Source: Geitlerinema sp. S16
GTDB lineage: Bacteria > Cyanobacteriota > Cyanobacteriia > Cyanobacteriales > Geitlerinemataceae
DNA: 44,428 bases
Assembly: GCA_011390275.1 (NCBI GenBank)
Contig: JAABST010000037.1
Location: forward strand, 1 to 44,428
Direction of reading: 5' to 3'
The notes beneath the pieces were generated by a model. The model was not told the DNA's origin and ran no database searches. It worked only from the letters and a program-made list of their open reading frames with translations. Positions 32,764-41,690 of the stretch are shown one piece after another. A program made the translations under genes and the position numbers. The stretch's first letter is position 1. Every line of letters begins with the position of its first letter.

Positions 32764-32797
32764 GACGGCGACTTGATGGCGACGGCGACTTGACGGC
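32764..32797. repeat. 17-bp tandem repeat, two units
   Basis: GACGGCGACTTGATGGC and GACGGCGACTTGACGGC (one difference) between two convergent genes. Confidence 0.8.
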
Positions 32798-32818
32798 GAC
32801 GTAATCGTGACGGGGTCA

Positions 32819-35308
32819 CTACGGATTATTCGCCAACGCGGCCTTGGGATACGCAATTCGTTTGTGGTGATATTGCTGCCAGACCTGCACGAAAATTTCG
32901 GCGATTTTGCCCATTTCAGCGCGGGTCAAGCTCGATTCTCGAAGCTGGCCATCTTGCCAACGCGCTCGCAGGATCTTGTTAACCATGTTTAGAGCGTCGT
33001 CGTAGCTCGCATCTTTGAGCGATCGCAATGCCGCCTCACAGGAGTCCGCCAGCATCACAATTCCGGTCTCACGCGACTGGGGGATCGGCCCGGCATAGCG
33101 AAAATCCTCTTCCCGCACACCTCTTCCTGAATGGTTTTGCTTGGCCTGATAGTAAAAATAAGCAATTAACATCGTGCCTTGATGTTCAGGGATAAACGCC
33201 TGAACCGCTTGAGGTAGGCGGCTCTTGCGTGCCATCGCCAGACCTTCCGTTACGTGTTTTTCGATGAGTTGAGCGCTGACAAACGGATCATTAATCGTGT
33301 CGTGCTTGTTAATCCCGCCCATCTGATTTTCGACAAACCCCAGGGGATCATGCATCTTGCCGATGTCGTGATAGAGCGTGCCGGTACGAACCAGCTCGAC
33401 ATTGCAGTTCAGTGCTTTGGCTGCTGATTCGGCGAGGGTGGCAACGAACAAGGTGTGCTGAAATGTTCCCGGTGCTTCGGCGGCGAGACGCTTGAGAAGA
33501 GGACGATTGGGGTTGGCCAATTCGGCGAGACGCACCGGCGTAACCACGTCGAAGAGGTGTTCGAGATAGGGACTTAAGCCTAATACGACAATACCGCTGG
33601 CCACTCCCCAGACGCCCTGAAGCAATGCTTCGCCGAGCAAAAGCGACCAGACCAAGCCCGAGGAACCGCCGACTAGTAATTCGATGAGCGTAATGATGGC
33701 GTAGGTGATGCCTTGCACCAGGCCGATGCAAAGGCCGAGCAGGGCTAGCTCTTCGCGCGATCGCAGCCGTCCTGCCATCATCGCCCCAAATAATCCACCC
33801 ACCGCCCCGGAAACCAATAATCCGATTTCAAGAGTGAGCCCGAATGGCAGCAGCACGGCCAGCCCGCAAACCGTTGCGGCTCCTAGCCAAGATCCATAAA
33901 AACTGCCGGACATTAAGCCGATCGCGGCGAGGCTACTGGTCGGAGCGCTTAATCCCACCAGTAAGGGAGCGCTTAAGGAAATCGAGACCAGTAAAGCGCG
34001 ATCGCGCAGTCCGAGTTTTGTCCGAGACCGACGCTCAACCCAGCCATAGGCGAACAGTACCGCTATCACGCCACAGCCAAACTTTAGCAGTCCGCCCCAG
34101 CTTACGAGATCGCGCTGTACCGTATTGAAATGATCGAGCAAGATGAACTGCTCGGGGTTGATCGTTTCACCGGCTCGAATAATTGTTTCACCCTGCTTAA
34201 TCGTGACCAAAACAGGCTCAATTTTATTGGCCGCCAGCTCGGCTCGTTCTCGACTTTGTTCGGGATCAATCGTTAGGTTAGGGCTAGCGGCCTGAGTGAT
34301 CCACTGCTCGCCAAGTTCACGTGCGATGCGTGTGAGATTGAAGCTGCTTAATTGCAGGCGGGCGGCGTTGGCAATGGTCTCGCTGGGCAAACCTGCCGGA
34401 ATGCCCTGGGTTGTAATTTGGATGATCGCCTGCCGCGATCGACGTAAAAGCTGCTGCCATTCCAAATCGGTGAGTTCAAAAATGACGGGTATAAACCGGC
34501 GATTTTCAGGGGAGAGGGTCTCATCAATCATGGCGATCGCCTCACGATAGCGACGTCTCGCACGAATCGTCGCTTCTAGGGTTTGGCGAAATTCTTGGAT
34601 GTTAACGCGATCGCGATAGACCAGCAACTCGCGGCTTGCCTGTTCTGCGGCGAATGATGTGTTCGCTTCTAGATCCAACACGTCATCACGAGCCGTCTCC
34701 GATGGACGCGGTGTCGAGGAGGTTGGCTGGCTTGATACCAGACCCAGTTCACCCAAATTAAGATCGTCAGAGTTAATATCCAGGCCGAATAGAATCTCAT
34801 TCCACAGATCGTCGGAGCAGCTTCGTAGAAACGTCTGCGCTGGATTTGAGAGAATATCGTTCTTCAGGTAGGGAAAAGCTCCCGCAACTTTTCGTAGCGC
34901 CGTCACGCGCTCGATTTCACGGTCAAACTGGCGATAAATCTCTGCGGTGAGTTCAGGATCGGTCACGAGTACCGGGTCAGCCCCCCGACGAGCATTACGC
35001 TTGCGTGCCTCCGTTTCGTCCGGATTTTCGACTCGGACTGATGCGCTGGCTTCGATCGTGTAAGGCGCAATACTGCCAACACTTAACTCGGGCTGGTTGT
35101 AAAATTTTTGGCCGATCGATCCCGTCAACGTTAACGTCGCGAGGACGAACGATAGTTTCTGCCAGCTTTGGGGGGGCAGTCGAGCAATGGATGTTTCGAC
35201 GCCGCGATCGCTCGATGGACCAAAACGAACGCGATACTCAAAGGTCTTCCAGGCGTGTCTAGCCCGTGTGAGACGAGCACGCCAAGCTTTGTCATGCCCT
35301 GGTTTCAT
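32819..35308 (-). CDS. 7TM-HD phosphohydrolase (PgpH-like c-di-AMP phosphodiesterase)
   Basis: An 829-residue membrane protein. A short cytoplasmic N-terminus, one span (about 52-70), a large extracytoplasmic 7TMR-HDED domain (to about 400), a cluster of about seven spans (about 405-600) and a C-terminal HD domain. Metal ligands are visible: His618 (FQHTLFVA), His647-Asp648 (YHDIGK), His709 (EHQG) and Asp755 (LADSCEA). By family it hydrolyses cyclic di-AMP to pApA, a signal tied in cyanobacteria to osmotic and day/night metabolism. Length matches PgpH-type proteins (about 700-850). Start ATG at 35308. It is monocistronic here; a cyclase for c-di-AMP is not in the window. Confidence 0.93.
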   Translation of the reverse strand: MKPGHDKAWRARLTRARHAWKTFEYRVRFGPSSDRGVETSIARLPPQSWQKLSFVLATLTLTGSIGQKFYNQPELSVGSIAPYTIEASASVRVENPDETEARKRNARRGADPVLVTDPELTAEIYRQFDREIERVTALRKVAGAFPYLKNDILSNPAQTFLRSCSDDLWNEILFGLDINSDDLNLGELGLVSSQPTSSTPRPSETARDDVLDLEANTSFAAEQASRELLVYRDRVNIQEFRQTLEATIRARRRYREAIAMIDETLSPENRRFIPVIFELTDLEWQQLLRRSRQAIIQITTQGIPAGLPSETIANAARLQLSSFNLTRIARELGEQWITQAASPNLTIDPEQSRERAELAANKIEPVLVTIKQGETIIRAGETINPEQFILLDHFNTVQRDLVSWGGLLKFGCGVIAVLFAYGWVERRSRTKLGLRDRALLVSISLSAPLLVGLSAPTSSLAAIGLMSGSFYGSWLGAATVCGLAVLLPFGLTLEIGLLVSGAVGGLFGAMMAGRLRSREELALLGLCIGLVQGITYAIITLIELLVGGSSGLVWSLLLGEALLQGVWGVASGIVVLGLSPYLEHLFDVVTPVRLAELANPNRPLLKRLAAEAPGTFQHTLFVATLAESAAKALNCNVELVRTGTLYHDIGKMHDPLGFVENQMGGINKHDTINDPFVSAQLIEKHVTEGLAMARKSRLPQAVQAFIPEHQGTMLIAYFYYQAKQNHSGRGVREEDFRYAGPIPQSRETGIVMLADSCEAALRSLKDASYDDALNMVNKILRARWQDGQLRESSLTRAEMGKIAEIFVQVWQQYHHKRIAYPKAALANNP

Positions 35309-35999
35309 CGTGCAGTGCTCCCGCAGTTCTTAACTGCAAGATTAGCGAAAATGGGGTGTCGCATAGACCAGAGTCCGACATTGGCCTACATTTGGATGGA
35401 TAGGGAAAGCGCAAAGAGCTGCGCTGAAACAGCATTAAAGCGACCACAAGCATAACGACCCAATACGCTTGAAAGATTCCTGAACTTGAAGCACCGTTTT
35501 TACCTCCGTCTCCTCAAAGCCTCGCCGATCGCTCTAGAGCCTAAAAACGACAGTGTTTGTACACCTACAATTCATGCAATTTATGGTCGTAAATGTCTGG
35601 GTTATGGGCGTAAATTCATGGGCGTGAGGATTATTATCAGTCTGTAACCCATCATCACGGCATGGGTTCAAAATAAGCAATTCTACTGACTCAGATGAGG
35701 TCTATTTAGACTGACACCAAAATGTTGGGCTTGACGCCATTGTTTGGCCTAAGATCCTAAGAGCTTATGTATATTGGGCTTGAAGTCGCAGATTTAGTCC
35801 CCCCGCATCACGGGTAAAACAAGGGAAATTCAAGGCTGCTGTTATCTCAACCCGGCGATCGAGTCACTTAGACCGACTCTACGTCTCTGGAGTGTCGCCA
35901 CTGAAGTAAAGCACATTTGAGATTTAACTGAGTTATTGTCAAATTTAACCCAGTTCGTATCCGTAACAATCAGGCTTGGCTATTTATTCTGTACAAAAA
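35309..35999. other. 0.7-kb spacer upstream of the 7TM-HD gene
   Basis: No gene recognised on either strand. It holds a 21-bp tandem repeat (listed next) and, just before the tRNA, the U-rich tail of the tRNA transcript (minus strand reads GCTTTTTTGTAC after the tRNA 3' end). Confidence 0.5.
35581..35622. repeat. 21-bp tandem repeat, two units
   Basis: Units at 35581-35601 and 35602-35622 share 17 of 21 positions (both start TTATGG and end TGGG or ATGGG). Located about 270 bp upstream of the 7TM-HD start. Confidence 0.6.
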
Positions 36000-36071
36000 A
36001 GCCTCTGACGAGGATTGAACTCGTGACCTCACCCTTACCAAGGGTGCGCTCTACCACTGAGCTACAGAGGC
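36000..36071 (-). tRNA. trnT-GGU: tRNA-Thr (anticodon GGU)
   Basis: Acceptor GCCTCTG pairs with CAGAGGC; D-arm AGCTCAGTGGTAGAGC; anticodon stem CACCC / GGGTG with loop TTGGTAA, anticodon GGT; T-arm GAGTTCAATCC. CCA is not encoded. A T-run follows on the minus strand. It lies 5 nt downstream of tRNA-Tyr. Confidence 0.97.
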
Positions 36072-36076
36072 TGAAG

Positions 36077-36158
36077 TGGGCCGAGCTGGATTTGAACCAG
36101 CGTAGGCGTAGCCAGCGGATTTACAGTCCGCCCCCATTAACCACTCGGGCATCGACCC
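36077..36158 (-). tRNA. trnY-GUA: tRNA-Tyr (anticodon GUA)
   Basis: Acceptor GGGTCGA pairs with TCGGCCC (one G-U); anticodon stem GCGGA / TCCGC with loop CTGTAAA, anticodon GTA; a long variable arm typical of bacterial tRNA-Tyr; T-arm GCTGGTTCAAATCCAGC. Transcribed before tRNA-Thr with a 5-nt gap, a common tRNA pair in cyanobacteria and other bacteria. Confidence 0.97.
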
Positions 36159-36284
36159 ACGTTATGTTTACGATCGAGCGCTCTAAACGTTCTCTCGCAA
36201 CGGTTTTATACAGTAGCTTAGTTCTTTGTGAAGCGCAATACCTTTTTGCTTTTTTGTCGTTTTACGTTCGACACACTCGCTGAG

Positions 36285-36315
36285 ATGGCCTGTGCTTGCA
36301 TCAGACTCAGGCCAT
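36285..36315. other. 8-bp hairpin between the 40-aa gene and the tRNAs
   Basis: ATGGCCTG (36285-36292) pairs with CAGGCCAT (36308-36315) over a 15-nt loop. A second hairpin, AAACCG / CGGTTT, lies at 36392-36409, 23 bp past the small gene. Neither has a T-run on the minus strand. Confidence 0.45.
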
Positions 36316-36431
36316 GGGTGAGATGAGTCGGAATACATGCCTAAGCGTAAGAATCGGGACTTTTAGAGCCGTTTTTAAGTGTGTAGAGAGTAAACCGCTG
36401 CAACGGTTTGGCGCGATCGCGTTTGATGTGC

Positions 36432-36554
36432 CTAATGGGCGGAGCCGTTACCGTGGTAGTTATCCGTGTCGTAGAAACCGTTTTTCGTGCCAAAAAACAG
36501 GCAGAGTAAGACAAAAACAGGCGCGATCGCTAACAGAAGGGTTTTAACGTCCAC
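36432..36554 (-). CDS. Small single-span membrane protein (40 aa)
   Basis: A 40-codon gene read on the minus strand from a GTG at 36554 to TAG. Product: MDVKTLLLAIAPVFVLLCLF, then FGTKNGFYDTDNYHGNGSAH. One membrane span fills residues 5-21 and a polar C-terminal tail follows. An AGGAG Shine-Dalgarno is 9 nt upstream. I do not recognise a named family; the size resembles low-molecular-mass photosystem or cytochrome subunits, but no assignment is safe. The reading is supported by its good ribosome site, clear span and clean composition. It lies between the tRNAs and the divergent mpg gene. Confidence 0.75.
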   Translation of the reverse strand: MDVKTLLLAIAPVFVLLCLFFGTKNGFYDTDNYHGNGSAH

Positions 36555-36743
36555 GATATGTAACTCCTAGAGTTGAGTGAGAACAGCGTGAGGCGGGAGA
36601 TGGAATCCCGAATAATTGGCCTGAAGACTCGACAATCGGCAACAATCCGAAGAATTGCCGCTGGGATTGCCTGTGGCGTAGGCCAGAATCTCGCTGCCGA
36701 TCGATCTTAGCGCAGACACTTTGAACCGGGCTTGACTGAAACA

Positions 36744-37400
36744 ATGATTGAAGATTTTTTACAACCCTTGAGCGATCGTCAAGGCGATGCTTCGCTGACC
36801 GCAATAAATCGCACCTGGCTCGCTCGCAGCGCCCCGGAGGTCGCTCCCGATCTCCTGGGCTGCGTCCTCGCACGACGATGCGGCGATACCATCATCCGTG
36901 GCACGATCGTGGAGACCGAAGCCTACACCGCCGATGATCCGGCCTGTCACGCCTATCGACGGGAAACCCAGCGGAATGCTGCGATGTTTGGCGAACCGGG
37001 GACGATTTACGTTTATCTGATCTACGGCGTTCATCACTGTCTTAATGTGGTGACGCTGCGGGAAGGCGTGGCCGATGCGGTGTTGATTCGGGCGCTACAG
37101 TTGACAGCACCTCCACCGAATCAGAGCATAAAAACTCCGAAAGCGCTCGATCGCCTTGCCGCAGGCCCTGGGAAACTCTGTCGGGCGTTTGATATTGATC
37201 TGCGGCTGTGTGGAGCCAAATTCGACCCAGAGGGTGAACTCTGGATCGAACCGCGATCGGCGAACGTTGTCACGCACGCGAATCCGGTTAATCCGAACGA
37301 TCTCGCCATCGTTCAAACCACACGCATCGGGATTACACGCGGTGTCGAACGGCCTTGGCGCTGGTATTTGCGGGACTCTCCAGCCGTATCTCGGTATTGA
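36744..37400 (+). CDS. 3-methyladenine DNA glycosylase (AAG/MPG family)
   Basis: A 218-residue monofunctional glycosylase removing alkylated purines. The conserved core is VETEAYTADDPACHAYRRET with the catalytic Glu, followed by GTIYVYLIYGVHHCLNVV and, toward the C-terminus, GPGKLCRAFDID and IGITRGVERPWRWY. This is the human MPG-like bacterial family, unrelated in fold to AlkA or Tag. Length is usual (about 200-220). Start ATG at 36744; a TTG at 36732 is possible. An 11-bp tandem repeat follows the stop in the convergent spacer with DUF1499. Confidence 0.95.
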   Translation: MIEDFLQPLSDRQGDASLTAINRTWLARSAPEVAPDLLGCVLARRCGDTIIRGTIVETEAYTADDPACHAYRRETQRNAAMFGEPGTIYVYLIYGVHHCLNVVTLREGVADAVLIRALQLTAPPPNQSIKTPKALDRLAAGPGKLCRAFDIDLRLCGAKFDPEGELWIEPRSANVVTHANPVNPNDLAIVQTTRIGITRGVERPWRWYLRDSPAVSRY

Positions 37401-37433
37401 TGTGATGACGAACGAATCATCGCGCCTCTTGAC

Positions 37434-37455
37434 AGCGAAGCCGCAGCGAAGCCGC
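37434..37455. repeat. 11-bp tandem repeat (AGCGAAGCCGC x2)
   Basis: Two identical 11-bp units between the convergent mpg and DUF1499 genes. Confidence 0.75.
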
Positions 37456-37503
37456 GATGAAGCGATTCATTTCACTTGTTCACGTTTACGACAGAGCCAC
37501 CCG

Positions 37504-38046
37504 TTACAGAGCCGCACGAATCGCCTCGATCCGTTTACGGTTAACACCAAGGTCAGATTCTCCCAAACGCGACGCGGATCTCACCTCAATTTTGCCAGCG
37601 TCAGCATTCGCCCAAAATTCCACGTCATCAACGAAGCCCATCAAGGCGGAGGTGTATTCCGCGTTGATGTAGTCATCGGCGCGGGTGATGATTTTGGCGG
37701 AGTCATCGGCTTCGATTAGCGCGGCGATCCGATCAAGGGTCGCTTTGGGGTGGGTCGTGGCGATCGGGGCGATCGAATGCTCGGCGTCACGACTTTGGCT
37801 CGATACGCAGTTGGGCGAGCCGGGGCAGGCTTTGAGCTGGCCGTCTTTGACGCCGAGATCGCTGGGACGCGGCCCAGAAAAGTGAAAAATGGCCATTGGC
37901 GGATTGGGAATAAAGCTAACTGTGGAAGCACTGGCGGCTTGGGGAAAACCGAGGAAAACCGCGAGGCTGAATAGGCTGATGGCGACGATCGCGCCGAGGC
38001 GAAGGGAACGTATCGCCCGTTGAAGAGAGAATCGTAACTGTTTCAT
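37504..38046 (-). CDS. DUF1499 family exported protein
   Basis: A 180-residue protein. Its basic N-terminus and hydrophobic segment (about 16-40) ending ASAS look like a signal peptide. The mature part carries the DUF1499 signature: LKACPGSPNCVSSQ (Cys pair), ALIEADDSAKIITRADDYINAEYTSALMGFVDDVEFW and a C-terminal VRSASRLGESDLGVNRKRI. The family is widespread in cyanobacteria, plastids and proteobacteria; plastid members lie in the thylakoid lumen, and no activity is known. Start ATG at 38046. Confidence 0.92.
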   Translation of the reverse strand: MKQLRFSLQRAIRSLRLGAIVAISLFSLAVFLGFPQAASASTVSFIPNPPMAIFHFSGPRPSDLGVKDGQLKACPGSPNCVSSQSRDAEHSIAPIATTHPKATLDRIAALIEADDSAKIITRADDYINAEYTSALMGFVDDVEFWANADAGKIEVRSASRLGESDLGVNRKRIEAIRAAL

Positions 38047-38143
38047 TGGGACGGAAAGGCCGTAAGGGTCAAGACCATTCTAAGTAGAATCCCCAACTTC
38101 GTTACGGTTGTGTCGGCGTACAGAGTCGGACGTACTTTATCCA

Positions 38144-38203
38144 GCCCACCACGATCAATGCCAGCGAATCCGTATCCGTCATGGTGGGCAATGCCCACCC
38201 TAC
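38144..38203. repeat. MITE-like palindromic element, copy 2 (degraded)
   Basis: The minus-strand orientation of the element at 9175-9246. The 21-bp terminal repeat at 38183-38203 matches exactly; the core GAATCCGTATCCGT is shared; the other end survives only as GCCCACCACG, so it is truncated or decayed. Confidence 0.75.
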
Positions 38204-38250
38204 TAATTACGATTAATATCACGCCCTACTCTGAATCCTGATCCAGCACG

Positions 38251-39159
38251 ATGACTTTAACTGCGAATCTCACGGCTGCACTGCCGACCTTTTTAATCAC
38301 CTTACGTGAAGGCTTTGAGGCGGCGCTCGTTGTGGGGATTATTCTCTCCTGTTTACAAAAAGCTCAAGCCTCACAGCTCAAACGCTGGGTGTTTGCGGGT
38401 GTCCTGGCCGGGATCGCGGCGAGTGTGACGATCGGCGTTGTGCTGTACGGTAGCTTGGCGACGATCGATGCGAGCGATCGCGCCGAAATGGCCATCGTTA
38501 AACCCGCGCTTGAGGCGAGTTTTACGCTACTTGCGATCGCGATGTTGAGCTGGATGCTGGTTTGGATGACGCGGCAGGCGCGATCGCTCAAAACCGAAAT
38601 TACCGGGGCGGTCACGTCCGCGTTGACGGACGCGACGGCGGGTGGTTGGGGTATCTTTTGGCTGGTGATGATTGCGGTGTTGCGCGAGGGGTTTGAGACG
38701 GTGTTGTTTGTGACGGCGCAGTTTTCCGAGGGCTGGCAGCCGATCGCAGGGGCGATCGCGGGATTATCCGGGGCGACGCTGCTCGGGGTGATGCTGTTTG
38801 CCTGGGGCATCCGCATCGATATTCGTCAGTTTTTTCAGGTGATGGGCGTGATTTTGCTCGTGGTTGTTGCGGGTTTAGTGGTGTCGGCGCTGAAGAATAT
38901 CAACCTGGCGATCGAGTTGGCCGGGTCGGTCTATCCGCAGTGGTCAAGCTGGTGCAATCCCGAGGCGGATTCCTGTGTGTTGGGGATGCAGCTTTGGGAC
39001 TTGTCGGCAATTTTGCCCGATCGCGCGTTTCCGGGTTTGTTGCTCAAATTGCTGCTGGGCTACCGCGATCACATCTATGAACTCCAAGCGATCGGCTATC
39101 TGCTCTTTCTCAGCACGATCGGCGGCCTGTATTTTCAACGTCTCAAGCCGAACGTTTAA
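38251..39159 (+). CDS. FTR1 family iron permease
   Basis: A 302-residue membrane protein with seven predicted spans. Two REGFE motifs (LREGFEAAL at about 18-26 and LREGFETVL near residue 149) are the iron-binding, pore-lining signature of Ftr1/EfeU permeases. Length is typical for the bacterial form. In yeast it works with a multicopper ferroxidase; in bacteria with EfeO/EfeB; neither partner is adjacent here. A stretch with two Cys near 231-239 (WCNPEADSCVLG) lies in a loop between spans. Start ATG at 38251. The palindromic element lies 48 bp upstream. Confidence 0.93.
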   Translation: MTLTANLTAALPTFLITLREGFEAALVVGIILSCLQKAQASQLKRWVFAGVLAGIAASVTIGVVLYGSLATIDASDRAEMAIVKPALEASFTLLAIAMLSWMLVWMTRQARSLKTEITGAVTSALTDATAGGWGIFWLVMIAVLREGFETVLFVTAQFSEGWQPIAGAIAGLSGATLLGVMLFAWGIRIDIRQFFQVMGVILLVVVAGLVVSALKNINLAIELAGSVYPQWSSWCNPEADSCVLGMQLWDLSAILPDRAFPGLLLKLLLGYRDHIYELQAIGYLLFLSTIGGLYFQRLKPNV

Positions 39160-39267
39160 ACTCAAAGTCTTTGGTCGATACGGCGTCTGGTCATGATGCC
39201 CTGCCTGTATTGATTAAGCGCCTTCGACAGACGCACGGTATTGCCCTCCCCATCACTTTTTATCCCC

Positions 39268-40239
39268 ATGACCGATTCCCAAAGTTGGCACGGCACGCTT
39301 GAGCTGCATTACCGCCCGGATAACGAGGTTGATCGCGATCGCACCCGCCTGATCCGATCGCGATCGACCGCCCCGTTCAAAGTCCAGCGATCGTTTTATC
39401 CCGAAACCAGCGGCATTTGTCACACTGTCGCCCTCCATACCGCAGGCGGCATCGTTGGCGGCGATCGTCTCAGCCAACACGTTCACCTAGAACCCGACGC
39501 TCAAGTCCTGATCTCCACGCCCGCCGCGACCAAAGTGTACGGCAGCCGAGGCCGATCACGGCGATCGCCCGACGGGATCGAAGCCGGTCAGGATGTTTCG
39601 ATCTGCCTAGAACCGGGAGCCTATCTCGAATGGCTACCCCAGGAAACGATCGTCTTTGATGGAGCCGTGTTTCAGCAGGATGTGCGGGTCGAACTCGCGG
39701 CGGGGGCGACCTGGTGCGGCTGGGATATTGTGCGGTTTGGGCGAACAGCGCGGGGCGAAGGCTTTGCACGGGGAACCTGGCGATCGCGGACTGAGGTGTA
39801 TCGCGACGGTTTGCCGCTGTGGATCGATCGGCAAGTGCTGGATCTCAGAGCCGATCACGCCAGCGCGATTGATTACGAAAATTGCGGAAATCGCGAAAAT
39901 GGTGGAGTGAGTGAAGATCACGGAAACATTACGGAACATGACACCTGGCAGAGCTACCACGGTTTAAACGCGATGCCCGTGGTGGGGACATTGATCTGGA
40001 TTGGCACGCCGATCGACCCGAATTCCAGCGCAGAACTGATCAGCACAGCGCGATCGGCATGGCGAGATCTCGATCCCGGCGACGGCTCCGAAGCCGGGGT
40101 CAGCACCACGATCGACGGAATCGTTTGCCGTTACCGTGGTCGTTCGACGAGCAAAGTGCGACACTGGTTTACGTCCGTCTGGCATCTGCTGCGTACCACC
40201 CAACGCGGCCAAACGGCACACTATCCGCGCATTTGGTAA
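39268..40239 (+). CDS. ureD: Urease accessory protein UreD
   Basis: A 323-residue maturation factor that helps load nickel into apo-urease as part of the UreD-UreF-UreG complex. Characteristic parts: [53 protein letters not shown], and [14 protein letters not shown]. An insert ([18 protein letters not shown], about 208-225) is larger than usual. Start ATG at 39268 beats the TTG at 39241. ureA begins 14 bp after the stop, so they form a transcription unit. Confidence 0.95.
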   Translation: MTDSQSWHGTLELHYRPDNEVDRDRTRLIRSRSTAPFKVQRSFYPETSGICHTVALHTAGGIVGGDRLSQHVHLEPDAQVLISTPAATKVYGSRGRSRRSPDGIEAGQDVSICLEPGAYLEWLPQETIVFDGAVFQQDVRVELAAGATWCGWDIVRFGRTARGEGFARGTWRSRTEVYRDGLPLWIDRQVLDLRADHASAIDYENCGNRENGGVSEDHGNITEHDTWQSYHGLNAMPVVGTLIWIGTPIDPNSSAELISTARSAWRDLDPGDGSEAGVSTTIDGIVCRYRGRSTSKVRHWFTSVWHLLRTTQRGQTAHYPRIW

Positions 40240-40253
40240 CTTCCCCACCGGCC

Positions 40254-40556
40254 ATGCAACTTTCCCCCCAAGAAAAAGACAAGCTGCTGATTTTTACCGC
40301 TGCCCTGGTTGCAGAACGGCGGCTCGATAAAGGCTTAAAGCTCAACTATCCCGAAGCGATGGCCTATATCTCTGCTGGCATTTTGGAAGGCGCACGCGAA
40401 GGTAAAAGCGTCGCGGAACTCATGGAGTTCGGCACGACGCTCTTAGGCCGCGATCGGGTCATGGACGGCATCGCCGAAATGATCCACGAAGTCCAAGTCG
40501 AAGCCACCTTTCCCGACGGCACAAAACTCGTCACCGTCCACGACCCTATTCGCTAG
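40254..40556 (+). CDS. ureA: Urease gamma subunit
   Basis: A 100-residue structural subunit of nickel urease, which hydrolyses urea to ammonia and CO2. [43 protein letters not shown] and [24 protein letters not shown] are diagnostic, and length is exact for a separate gamma chain. Start ATG at 40254, 14 bp after ureD. The next genes in a standard cluster (ureB, ureC) are absent: a terminator follows directly and prk converges. Urease beta, alpha and the other accessory genes must lie elsewhere in the genome. Confidence 0.97.
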   Translation: MQLSPQEKDKLLIFTAALVAERRLDKGLKLNYPEAMAYISAGILEGAREGKSVAELMEFGTTLLGRDRVMDGIAEMIHEVQVEATFPDGTKLVTVHDPIR

Positions 40557-40572
40557 CGGCTGCGATCGCACA

Positions 40573-40625
40573 AAAAAACACCTCGATTAATTTGACAAAT
40601 ACATCGTCAAAACCGAGGTGTTTTT
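40573..40625. terminator. Bidirectional intrinsic terminator between ureA and prk
   Basis: AAAAACACCTCG pairs with CGAGGTGTTTTT; the interior carries a second small stem (TTGAC / GTCAA). T-runs on both strands serve ureA (+) and prk (-). Confidence 0.9.
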
Positions 40626-40685
40626 CAGGGTTTGATCGCAGGTTGTTCTGCTACGTGTGCAGCATCACACGCTTAGCACGATCGT

Positions 40686-41690
40686 TTAGACGCTGACGGC
40701 AACCTTGCCGCTTTTCGCGGTCAGGCGATTGAAGGTGGTGCGCATCTTGAGGCCGACAATCATTTGGAACAGACCCGTGCCATCGTTGGCTCCGGGATAG
40801 TCTTTGTGCTTCAGCAGCAGATGAGCCAGCTCACCGTGGTATTTCGCCGAGGTGTTGCTCAAATGGCTCTCGACGTAAATCATCTCTTCGAGGTTGTCGA
40901 ATTGACCATCCACTTCCACGATCGAGACATCATTGCCGTAGTAGCTATCGGGACCCGAGAACAGACGAATGCCGGGGTAAGAACAGGTCAGCTTGCGACC
41001 GCACGGCGTCCAGTGAATCGTGGAACCTTCGTCAAACAGGTAAACCGGTTCTAGACCTTCAACGTCATTGCGCTGGATTAGGCGAACGCGCAGGGTCTTA
41101 TGTTCCTTATCGTCATCGAGCAGCTTCGTCGGCAAAATTTGGACGACGACATCTGCATGTTGCTTTTGCGGATCGATGTAGGCTTCAAAGTCGGGACGGC
41201 GGGCTTCGATCGAGGCCAGAACGTCTTCGTAAGTGTGACCCCGCTCAGCCATATCGCGCTGGATTTTCCAAGCGATTTTAACTTCGTCGCTGATATCGAG
41301 ATAGACACTAAAGTCGAGCAGTCCGCGCACACGCTCGTCATAAATCGGGTGTAGACCTTCGATCACAACGATGTGATTCGGATCAATACGCTCCGGAGGA
41401 TCGAGTTCGCCAGTCTCGTGGTTATAGATAGGCTTCATGATTGAGTTGCCTTCCTTCAGCGACTTGATCTGTTCGTACATCAGATCAAAGTTATTCGCCT
41501 TCGGGTCAAGGGCAGTGACGCCTGCGGCTTTACGTCCTTTCCGATCGAGACTGTGGTAATCATCTAGGCAGATGATTGTTACCATTTCCTCTCCAAACAG
41601 ATCGAACAGTCGGCGTAAGAACGTCGATTTACCGCATCCGGAGTCTCCGGCAACGCCAATAAGAACCACGCGATCTGGCTTCGTGCTCAT
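40686..41690 (-). CDS. prk: Phosphoribulokinase
   Basis: A 334-residue Calvin-cycle enzyme phosphorylating ribulose 5-phosphate to ribulose 1,5-bisphosphate with ATP. P-loop GDSGCGKST (about 16-23); Cys19 and Cys41 are the redox pair of the cyanobacterial/plant enzyme controlled by thioredoxin and the CP12-GAPDH complex, and both are present. HYDRO-type catalytic segment LDDYHSLDRKGRK, KPIYNHETG and IEGLHPIYDERVR follow. A second Cys pair lies in TPCGRKLTCSYPG. Start ATG at 41690 with a GAGGA Shine-Dalgarno 5 nt upstream. It is divergent from rbcR across a 689-bp spacer and converges on ureA. Confidence 0.98.
   Translation of the reverse strand: MSTKPDRVVLIGVAGDSGCGKSTFLRRLFDLFGEEMVTIICLDDYHSLDRKGRKAAGVTALDPKANNFDLMYEQIKSLKEGNSIMKPIYNHETGELDPPERIDPNHIVVIEGLHPIYDERVRGLLDFSVYLDISDEVKIAWKIQRDMAERGHTYEDVLASIEARRPDFEAYIDPQKQHADVVVQILPTKLLDDDKEHKTLRVRLIQRNDVEGLEPVYLFDEGSTIHWTPCGRKLTCSYPGIRLFSGPDSYYGNDVSIVEVDGQFDNLEEMIYVESHLSNTSAKYHGELAHLLLKHKDYPGANDGTGLFQMIVGLKMRTTFNRLTAKSGKVAVSV

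Noticed and set aside
32807..32819. GTGAC/GTCAC palindrome as a terminator for convergent genes
   Set aside because: Only 5 bp with a 3-nt loop and no T-run.
36296..36547. 83-codon plus-strand frame
   Set aside because: Overlaps the better-supported 40-aa minus-strand gene and has no recognisable feature.
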